Assembly (NCBI GenBank): GCA_007127495.1
Contig: SKZG01000393.1
Coordinates: 1-5,304, forward strand
Direction of reading: 5' to 3'
Source: Planctomycetales bacterium
Lineage (GTDB): Bacteria; Planctomycetota; Planctomycetia; Pirellulales; Thermoguttaceae
DNA: 5,304 bases
Below are positions 1 through 4,823 of this stretch, one piece after another. Within the stretch, counting starts at the first letter, position 1. Each line of letters starts with the position of its first letter. Made by a program: the position numbers and the translations under genes. The notes beneath the pieces are model-generated. The model did no database searches and had not been told where the DNA came from. It was given only the letters and a program-made list of their open reading frames with translations.

Positions 1-115
1 CATACCCATCCTTCTTCCTTGACCAGCAGTCCGAGAGCAGGTAATACAGGCTCTCTACAGCCTTACTGTCGTGCTTTGCGGTTGCTGTAGGAATATAGAT
101 TAAAACTTTTTCCAC
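1..115 (-). CDS. Unidentified phage protein, N-terminal 38 residues (GTG start, cut by window edge)
   Basis: An open frame begins with GTG at 115-113 and runs off the left edge of the window without a stop. The start is chosen because a strong Shine-Dalgarno sequence, GGAGGAGG (128-121), lies five bases upstream and no ATG is available in a suitable place. The visible protein begins MEKVLIYIPTATAKHDSKAV and continues with a probable amphipathic helix (ESLYYLLSDCW) and a basic stretch (SRKKDGY). The hydrophobic strand VLIYIPT followed by a helix resembles the first beta-alpha unit of Rossmann-like or GT-A glycosyltransferase folds, but 38 residues cannot settle that. It is the last gene of the window in transcriptional order and is separated from the preceding decoration-type gene by a probable terminator, so it may be expressed at a different level from the head genes. 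I am confident it is a gene and unsure of its function. Confidence 0.72.
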   Translation of the reverse strand, partial: MEKVLIYIPTATAKHDSKAVESLYYLLSDCWSRKKDGY

Positions 116-120
116 TTATG

Positions 121-128
121 CCTCCTCC
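121..128 (-). promoter_or_regulatory. Ribosome binding site deciding a GTG start
   Basis: GGAGGAGG on the minus strand, five bases before GTG at 115-113. It is a near-perfect complement of the 16S rRNA 3' end and is the main reason for accepting the GTG codon as a start. The same octamer serves the zinc-ribbon gene at 3050-3043. Confidence 0.75.
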
Positions 129-130
129 GT

Positions 131-164
131 ATTAAAAAGTTTGGGGAGGAATTTCAACCTCCCC
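131..164 (-). terminator. Probable rho-independent terminator or attenuator after the decoration-type gene
   Basis: On the minus strand, GGGGAGG (164-158) and CCTCCCC (149-143) form a perfect 7-bp GC-rich stem with an 8-base loop. The stem is followed after AAAC by a run of five T (138-134). It lies just downstream of the TAG stop at 183-181 and just upstream of the ribosome binding site of the GTG gene. This is the layout of an intrinsic terminator at the end of the head-gene transcript, or of an attenuator lowering expression of the next gene. The four bases between stem and T-run and the short T-run make it weaker than the ideal form. Confidence 0.6.
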
Positions 165-180
165 GTAGTATTTGATTATC

Positions 181-645
181 CTACAGTGCCCTTACAAACC
201 CTCCTATGGTCTGATTTTCAGTAGAAGCACCTATGGTAGTTCCTGCTATTGCTATACAATTAGCAAGTTCAACCAGCTCTGCGTCAGTGGCTTCACCTTC
301 AGTGGTTACAGACATATCTACAAAGCTTGAACTTCCTGCCACGATAGACAGGGGGTCTCCAGCGTTTATAGTGTCTGCTGCATTAACCTTTATTTTCTCT
401 GCATAGCCGTAAACCAGTATCTCTCCAGTGTCATCAAAGTTTCCGCTTGTGCCGATAGTCTTAACTATCACGCCTGCGGGAAAGTGAACTGAAGTATTAG
501 CTGGTTCTGCTATGGTTGAACCGTCTTTGTCCGTTACAAAATCAACACATACCGGCTCACCAGGTAAAAGCTGTCTTGCTTCCTTGTTCTTAAAGGTGGC
601 ATATACTTTTTCTGCTCCACCTCTTTTTAATCTCTGAAATCTCAT
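181..645 (-). CDS. Probable capsid decoration / head accessory structural protein
   Basis: This 154-residue protein starts at ATG 645-643, with AAAGGAG six bases upstream, and ends with TAG. It has a short basic N-terminus (MRFQRLKRGG). The rest is rich in Gly, Thr, Ser, Val and Ile, with alternating hydrophobic residues that suggest beta strands, for example PAGVIVKTIG (56-65) and GEILVYGYAEKIKV (74-87). It also has a GDPLSIVAG turn (96-104) and a C-terminal ANCIAIAGTTIG...GGFVRAL segment (128-154). There is no signal peptide or membrane segment. A small, beta-rich, soluble protein encoded directly after the major capsid gene is typical of phage capsid decoration or head-stabilising proteins, which bind the outer capsid surface. 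The assignment rests on position, size and composition; I do not recognise a definite family motif. Alternatives are a head fibre or another virion structural protein. Hairpins lie on both sides of the gene, so its expression may be tuned separately from the capsid. Confidence 0.6.
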   Translation of the reverse strand: MRFQRLKRGGAEKVYATFKNKEARQLLPGEPVCVDFVTDKDGSTIAEPANTSVHFPAGVIVKTIGTSGNFDDTGEILVYGYAEKIKVNAADTINAGDPLSIVAGSSSFVDMSVTTEGEATDAELVELANCIAIAGTTIGASTENQTIGGFVRAL

Positions 646-660
646 TTTATCTCCTTTATT

Positions 661-739
661 GTTATAACTTTTAAGGTTATTGGGGAAGGTCGCCTATAAC
701 GTCGCCCCTTCCCCGCACCCTTTTAGCCCTCATTCAGGG
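661..739 (-). promoter_or_regulatory. Structured intergenic region with hairpins between capsid and decoration-type genes
   Basis: The 101 bases between the capsid stop and the next start contain three inverted repeats in the transcript direction. First is a weak 4-bp stem CCCT/AGGG (739-736 and 730-727) with a 5-base loop. Second is a strong 8-bp stem GGGGAAGG/CCTTCCCC (714-707 and 689-682) with a 17-base loop. Third is an AT-rich 5-bp stem ATAAC/GTTAT (680-676 and 668-664). The strong stem is not followed by a T-run, so it is not a standard intrinsic terminator. A 6-base direct repeat, GTCGCC on the plus strand (689-694 and 701-706, 12 bases apart), lies partly in its loop. Likely roles are mRNA stabilisation, RNase processing, or setting the ratio of capsid to decoration protein. 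The function is inferred; the repeats are seen directly. Confidence 0.5.
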
Positions 740-746
740 GTTTTAA

Positions 747-1715
747 TTATGAACCAGATGTTCTGTAGAGTTTTCCCTGTCGTTTCCTGTTAGAGCAGGT
801 TAGGTTGCCCATCCACAGTATCTTTGCAGTCCTGGCATCCTGGTTTTCAGGGGTAACAAATGGTGTGTTGGTGAAGTTGGCATCAGGATGTACTACAAAA
901 TTTAAGTAATCTGTATTAATCCCGTATGCTTTTTCAGCCTCGCACTCTTCGTCCCAGCTAAGGGTAGCCCCTTTAACCTTGTAGTTGTCAAATCCTACTT
1001 CAGCCAGTTTGGTATCGGTCATTCCAGGATGGAACCTTACTGTGGTAGTAAGAGCTTTCTCAAACTCTTCAAAAGTAGTGATGTCAGTAACAATAAGGTC
1101 AATATGGTCTGACCCATCCCTTGTCCTGTTATAGAGCTTCATCATGTCAGCCACTATGGTATCGTAATCTGCACTTGACCTGGTGCACTGGTAGGTATAG
1201 TTTCTCCACCAGGTATTGGTAGACTGGTTGATACCGCCTATTTCCTCGCTGCCGGTAGGATCGTCCTGCATAAAATGCTTCAGTCCGTTCATCTCGTCTC
1301 CCGAACCTTCCGCAAACAGGGCCTTTGCAAACTGTGATTCAAGTGATTTTTCAGCCTGCTGTATCTTTGCCTTCAGCAGGTTTATCAGAGCCTGCTCGCC
1401 ATTGTTCTTCCTCTCTTCTTCACCAGATATGGTAATGGTGGCAAAAGCCTGCTTCCACTTATATTCTGCTGCTGTGATGCCTTCCTGCGGTGTGGTATCT
1501 AAGCTGTCATAACCCGAATACCATCCCTTGGCGGTGCTCTCCCCATACATTATCGGCTGTATGATGGAATACCCGCCATTCTGCATATCGGTTCTGCCCT
1601 TTTCAAACATATAGTTGAACACAAAGTTGTGCTTAAATATATTATCTGCCAGGGTTTTCCGATAGTTTTTCAGTGTCGTTGAAAACAACGTATTATAATC
1701 TGTGTTTCCAGGCAT
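747..1715 (-). CDS. Major capsid protein (HK97-fold type)
   Basis: This 322-residue protein starts at ATG 1715-1713, with AAGGAG seven bases upstream, and ends with TAA. It would form the icosahedral head shell. Its length and layout fit a phage major coat protein. Residues 1-45 are a mixed N-terminal arm. Residues 46-100 are strand-rich with a Gly/Tyr segment (YGESTAKGWYSGYD), likely the extended E-loop. Residues 101-133 form a long charged helix resembling the spine helix. Next comes the motif GGINQSTNTWWRN (160-172), which I recognise from coat proteins of many tailed phages. A central alpha/beta domain follows (DTIVADMMKLYNRTRDGSDH, then IDLIVTD). Near the C-terminus are VKGATLSWD (247-255) and a strand-rich end, KILWMGNLTCSNRKRQG. 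It follows the scaffold gene by 27 bp, the usual scaffold-capsid order. There is no obvious N-terminal delta domain, which agrees with a separate scaffold gene. The exact subfamily was not determined. Confidence 0.88.
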   Translation of the reverse strand: MPGNTDYNTLFSTTLKNYRKTLADNIFKHNFVFNYMFEKGRTDMQNGGYSIIQPIMYGESTAKGWYSGYDSLDTTPQEGITAAEYKWKQAFATITISGEEERKNNGEQALINLLKAKIQQAEKSLESQFAKALFAEGSGDEMNGLKHFMQDDPTGSEEIGGINQSTNTWWRNYTYQCTRSSADYDTIVADMMKLYNRTRDGSDHIDLIVTDITTFEEFEKALTTTVRFHPGMTDTKLAEVGFDNYKVKGATLSWDEECEAEKAYGINTDYLNFVVHPDANFTNTPFVTPENQDARTAKILWMGNLTCSNRKRQGKLYRTSGS

Positions 1716-1742
1716 TGTTATCTCCTTCTATCTTTTGCTTTG

Positions 1743-2576
1743 CTATTTATAACCATGCTCCTTTTTAGCCATTGCAAGAGCCTGGTCTAAAGAAGGTTTG
1801 TCTGGTATCTGCGGTGAAGCCTGTGTACCGCCTCCAGTTTCAAGGTTGGCTTTCTTTTTAGCCTGCAACTCACTCCTTGCCTTATCTACTGCCTGCTGTT
1901 TGAACCTGTCTGGATAGGTCAGCGTATAAGCCTGCTCCAGATTAATCCCATGCTGTCTTATAACCGGTGCAAGCCTGGCAAGCTCTTCTTCTTTTGCTTC
2001 AGGATGTTTAGCCCTGAAATCATTTATTGTCTTTTGAGCTTTCTCCATCTGTGCCTGCTTAATGAAAGTGCCATAAGTCTGCTGGGATTGATTAAGCCTA
2101 TCTTCAAGGGATTTGATTTTCTCCTCGTAGTGCTTATACCTGTCCTCTTCAGTCATGTTGTCATAGTCAGGTTCCTGCTGTGCCTGCTGCCTTCGCTCTG
2201 TCTCTGTAGCTCTCCATTTCTGAAATTCAGGGTCTGCCCATAACTGCTGTAATACCTGCCTTGCCTGTTCAGCTTCCTGGTACTTGGGCATTATGGACTT
2301 AATTTCCTGCGTCTTTCTGGTGTAGTCCGCCTGCATATTCTTATAGACCTTCTGGAGCTCTGGTGAGAGCTTGTTTGGGTCAACCTTGTCTGTAAATGGT
2401 GCTGCTTCTTCGCCTTCTTCTGCCGACAAGTCCGCCTCGGGTTGCTTGTCCTCTTCGCCAGTCCCTTGTTCCTGCTCGGTGGAAGGAGCTTGGCTTTCCT
2501 CTACATCAGAGGTTTGAGCCTGCTCTTGTTCCTCTGCCTGGACTTCAGGGTTGTTGGTTTCTTCTTCTGATGGCAT
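1743..2576 (-). CDS. Capsid assembly scaffolding protein
   Basis: This 277-residue protein starts at ATG 2576-2574, preceded by GGAAGG, and ends with TAG. It is very hydrophilic. Residues 1-66 are a disordered acidic Glu/Gln/Pro-rich leader. Residues 67-92 contain PNKLSPELQKVYKNMQADYT followed by RKTQEI, a segment I recognise from phage scaffolds. Residues 93-195 are almost entirely helical and rich in Gln, Glu, Lys and Arg, consistent with coiled coil. INLEQAYTLTYPDRF (211-225) follows. The C-terminal part is basic and Lys-rich and ends with a short helix, SLDQALAMAKKEHGYK. In phages such as P22 the basic C-terminal end of the scaffold binds coat protein; a similar role is inferred here. The scaffold would guide coat protein into a procapsid and then leave. 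Position directly before the capsid gene, composition and length all support the call. There is no protease-like motif, so this is not a protease-scaffold fusion. Confidence 0.85.
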   Translation of the reverse strand: MPSEEETNNPEVQAEEQEQAQTSDVEESQAPSTEQEQGTGEEDKQPEADLSAEEGEEAAPFTDKVDPNKLSPELQKVYKNMQADYTRKTQEIKSIMPKYQEAEQARQVLQQLWADPEFQKWRATETERRQQAQQEPDYDNMTEEDRYKHYEEKIKSLEDRLNQSQQTYGTFIKQAQMEKAQKTINDFRAKHPEAKEEELARLAPVIRQHGINLEQAYTLTYPDRFKQQAVDKARSELQAKKKANLETGGGTQASPQIPDKPSLDQALAMAKKEHGYK

Positions 2577-2612
2577 TTTTTACCTTCCTTCTTCTTTAGT
2601 GAATTAATAAAA

Positions 2613-2789
2613 TTAAAGTATGGGCTCTTCTATGCCCCCGCCCTCCAGTGTTTGGGCAACTGCTTCTGATTCCTGGTATTGTGCTGTGCATATAGCCCAT
2701 GCACTCTCCTCTTTTGACCTCCCTGGTTCGGGGACAAATTCAGGATCGTTCATTAAAGCCATTACACAACGTTCAATCTGTTCTGGCAT
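2613..2789 (-). CDS. Very small phage protein with Cys...AWAIC motif
   Basis: A 58-residue frame starts at ATG 2789-2787 and ends with TAA at 2615-2613. It is preceded by a strong Shine-Dalgarno sequence TAAGGAGG (2801-2794), which includes the stop codon of the zinc-ribbon gene. It begins MPEQIERCVMALMNDPEF and contains SKEESAWAICTAQYQE, followed by a Gly/Glu-rich tail ending EEPIL. A Cys near the N-terminus plus an (E/D)-x-A-x-AIC segment matches a small motif found in many phage proteins. It occurs as stand-alone miniproteins or, as I recall, at the N-terminus of some XkdF-like head-maturation proteins. Its molecular function is unknown to me. Tight spacing between portal, zinc-ribbon and scaffold genes suggests co-expression with head assembly. 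The gene is real in my view because frame, ribosome binding site and motif agree. Confidence 0.8.
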   Translation of the reverse strand: MPEQIERCVMALMNDPEFVPEPGRSKEESAWAICTAQYQESEAVAQTLEGGGIEEPIL

Positions 2790-2793
2790 TGTT

Positions 2794-2801
2794 CCTCCTT
2801 A
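2794..2801 (-). promoter_or_regulatory. Ribosome binding site overlapping the upstream stop codon
   Basis: TAAGGAGG on the minus strand contains the TAA stop (2801-2799) of the zinc-ribbon gene and places GGAGG four bases before the ATG of the 58-residue gene. Ribosomes terminating on the first gene would stand on the initiation site of the second, so translational coupling is likely. Confidence 0.7.
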
Positions 2802-3035
2802 GTGTACTTGTTCCAAATTCCTTTTTTTTGCTTCACGCTTAAATTGGTCTTTTGATTCAATGTATATTGGTTTATCCTCAAAGTTCTCATAGTAGCCAGG
2901 TATAAATTCAGGGGGCTTTGAAAATCCAAATACCCTCTTCATGGTGTTTCCGCAACTGCAATTATATGTTCCGCCTATCGGCAAGTCCTCTTGTAATTGT
3001 CCGCATTTTAAGCATTTAAAGTCTGCCAGCTGCAT
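2799..3035 (-). CDS. FmdB-type small zinc-ribbon protein
   Basis: This 78-residue protein starts at ATG 3035-3033 and ends with TAA. The N-terminal half is a zinc ribbon with ligands C8-x2-C11 and C26-x-C28 (FKCLKCGQ and YNCSCGNTMKR). The second half, with KPPEFIPGYYENF (40-52), YIESKDQF (58-65) and a basic helix REAKKRNLE, resembles the short zinc-ribbon proteins of the FmdB/Zn-ribbon_8 type that occur beside portal genes in phages. The second knuckle has one residue between its cysteines instead of the usual two. The start follows the portal TAG with no spacing, and its ribosome binding site, GGAGGAGG, lies inside the portal's last codons. The molecular role is not known to me; nucleic-acid or protein binding during head assembly is only inferred. 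There is an A8 run at codons for KK (2829-2822), with no sign of a useful frameshift product. Confidence 0.8.
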   Translation of the reverse strand: MQLADFKCLKCGQLQEDLPIGGTYNCSCGNTMKRVFGFSKPPEFIPGYYENFEDKPIYIESKDQFKREAKKRNLEQVH

Positions 3036-4823
3036 CTAATAACCTCCTCCCATCATAAGCAATTCTTCTAATGTAGGTTCAGGTGCTGGTTGCGGTTGGG
3101 GAGCCATGCCCATCGGCGGTGCTCCTGGAGGCATACCCTGTCCCCCACCCATCATAGCCAATATCTGTGCCATCTCTTCAGGGGAAGGTTCGCCTTCCTG
3201 CGGGGGTTCTTCGGGGGGCTTCTCTTCTTCTTTTTCAACCTCGCCCAACATCTTTTCAATCTCTTCTTCGGTGAACCTGTATTTCTCTGCCAGCACTTTA
3301 GCCAGTCCCTCATGGTTTATTACAGGGCTTCCGTCAGGTCTTTGCAACCCAAGTGCGGTCTGGGCAAATTCGGCTATCATGGCCCTGTCCTCGCCAGTAT
3401 TGGGCTTGGCGGTAGCACCTACATCAATCCTTATGTTAAATTCTCCCTTAATGGAGTCCTTGTTAAATTTCTCCCACCTATCATCGCCTTTTTGAGCAAC
3501 CTTTACTGCCACTTCGTCAGTCAAATACTCCTGTAAAATCTTCAGCATACCCCTTGCAGCATCCACGCAAAAGTCTGATACCGCATCAAGCCTCTCTGAA
3601 TTTCTAAGGTTTGCGTTACGGTCAAGGATATGGGCTTCTGTAGCTGTTTTCTCTGTGGGGCTTTCTGCTGCCCTCTGCTGATAGCCTACCGCTGAAACGT
3701 TATTAATATCATCTCTTAATACAAGGTCAATGTTATAAAGGTTGGCATCAACCATCTGGGGGTTAAAAAGCTGTACCCCATCTTTTAACCTGCCGTCTCT
3801 TAATGCAACTGACACCATATCATCTTCATTAAGAAAATCCTTCTTTGCCTTATCGTTGGCAAATATACCTTCTTCGTAGAAAATCTTTCTCTGGCTTTTT
3901 GCCCTGTGGTTCAGTAGCTGGCTACGGGTCTTGTTAAGTTCCATGTTCAAATCTTTTATCTGGGATAAATCAGATAGGGGAAATATCTCGTCAGGCACTT
4001 CATTGAACATAAGAAACCTGTAATTTCCTCCAGGTATCTCATAAGGGCATTCTTCCTTCCGCAAGTATTTGCCCTCTTCTTCTTCGCATACCACATAAAT
4101 CATGCCTTCAACCAAATCCTGCACTTCCCAGAGCTTAACCATCTTAAAATCATCATGATATTTTTTGCCAATCTTTAAATCCTCTATATCCCTGGAACTG
4201 GCAAGGCTGGTGAAATCGCCCTTGATATTGGAAGTGTTGTTATATTTTTTCTTGACCTCGGATAAGGGGAGGTAATACTTACAGGCAATCCACCTCTTGT
4301 AATCAAGGTCGGTGTGAGAGGTGTCAAATACGACATCTAAGGGGCTTGTGCGTATGCTGTAAGGGTATTCTTCCTCTATGAGTTCAGTGTAGTCGGCAGC
4401 AGTCTCGGTTACATCGTTTTTAACCGTCTTGGTATGGTAGCCCTGTTTTAAGATACCGTAACCGTATATCATGGCGTCCAGTACCACTTTTTTAATCTGG
4501 CGTTTAGTTTTTGCTTTAAGCCAGAAATAATTTAATATGGCTTCAGCAGCACTTACCGATTCAGTATCAGTGGTCTCATCGGCCGCAGTGATAAAAAGGT
4601 AGGGATCTTGATAATATACCTGCGGAAGTATGGCCTTTACAATGGAAAAGCAGTAGTTTATGACTGTGGTGTAGTCTGCCATACTGTCAGGAAAATGCTC
4701 ACCCTTGTAGAATTTCCTTAACTTCTTTGCCTTTTCGTAAAAGTTCTCCTTAAAATGCTTGCCTGCGGCATCAATGCGTGCCAGCCACAGGCCAGAATCG
4801 GTTTTAGTTAATTGTGTTGACAT
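3036..4823 (-). CDS. Portal protein
   Basis: This 595-residue protein starts at ATG 4823-4821, preceded by AAAGGAT, and ends with TAG. It would form the dodecameric ring at the packaging vertex through which DNA enters and leaves. Length and layout fit the larger P22/Gp6-like portals. Residues 15-75 are helical with an aromatic segment (KLRKFYKGEHF). Residues 106-128 contain RQIKKVVLDAMIYGYGILKQ, as in the conserved wing region. Residues 153-178 contain YPYSIRTSPLDVVFD. Residues 280-320 are a helical stretch, including DLNMELNKTRSQLLNHRAKS. The motif SPTEKTATEAH (388-398) corresponds to the conserved segment before the long stem helix. The last 60 residues are an unstructured Pro/Glu/Met/Gly-rich tail carrying MMGGG twice (557-561 and 590-594). 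Its start overlaps the terminase end by 20 bp, as is common. The call rests on motifs, size and position after the terminase. Confidence 0.9.
   Translation of the reverse strand: MSTQLTKTDSGLWLARIDAAGKHFKENFYEKAKKLRKFYKGEHFPDSMADYTTVINYCFSIVKAILPQVYYQDPYLFITAADETTDTESVSAAEAILNYFWLKAKTKRQIKKVVLDAMIYGYGILKQGYHTKTVKNDVTETAADYTELIEEEYPYSIRTSPLDVVFDTSHTDLDYKRWIACKYYLPLSEVKKKYNNTSNIKGDFTSLASSRDIEDLKIGKKYHDDFKMVKLWEVQDLVEGMIYVVCEEEEGKYLRKEECPYEIPGGNYRFLMFNEVPDEIFPLSDLSQIKDLNMELNKTRSQLLNHRAKSQRKIFYEEGIFANDKAKKDFLNEDDMVSVALRDGRLKDGVQLFNPQMVDANLYNIDLVLRDDINNVSAVGYQQRAAESPTEKTATEAHILDRNANLRNSERLDAVSDFCVDAARGMLKILQEYLTDEVAVKVAQKGDDRWEKFNKDSIKGEFNIRIDVGATAKPNTGEDRAMIAEFAQTALGLQRPDGSPVINHEGLAKVLAEKYRFTEEEIEKMLGEVEKEEEKPPEEPPQEGEPSPEEMAQILAMMGGGQGMPPGAPPMGMAPQPQPAPEPTLEELLMMGGGY
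3043..3050 (-). promoter_or_regulatory. Ribosome binding site embedded in the portal C-terminal Gly codons
   Basis: GGAGGAGG on the minus strand encodes part of the terminal GGG of the portal (codons GGA GGA GGT TAT TAG) and lies seven bases before the ATG of the zinc-ribbon gene. The same bases serve as coding sequence and initiation signal, and fix the downstream start. Confidence 0.75.

Noticed and set aside
646..700. Promoter before the decoration-type gene (GTTATAAC as a -10 element)
   Set aside because: No acceptable -35 hexamer lies at the right distance, and the region is better described by its inverted repeats.
1216..1512. Plus-strand open frames inside the capsid, scaffold, portal and terminase genes (also 1950-2243, 2396-2599, 3090-3536, 3106-3495, 4759-5103)
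   Set aside because: They lie opposite well-supported minus-strand genes, and their translations look like antisense low-complexity sequence rather than known proteins.
2620..2802. Plus-strand open frame of 60 codons between the scaffold and zinc-ribbon genes
   Set aside because: It is the antisense of the 58-residue AWAIC gene, which has a strong ribosome binding site and a recognisable motif on the minus strand.
2822..2829. A8 run in the zinc-ribbon gene as a programmed frameshift site
   Set aside because: Frames -1 and +1 both end within about 20 codons without joining any recognisable protein, so no useful product results.
1743..3038. TAG recoded as a sense codon (portal, scaffold and decoration-type genes all end in TAG)
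   Set aside because: No internal in-frame TAG occurs in the genes seen, each TAG sits at the expected protein end, and starts with good ribosome binding sites follow at once. The standard code explains everything.
3055..3236. Pro/Gly/Met-rich portal tail as a collagen-like or repeat domain
   Set aside because: There is no regular Gly-X-Y period; it is a low-complexity, probably disordered tail with only a doubled MMGGG.
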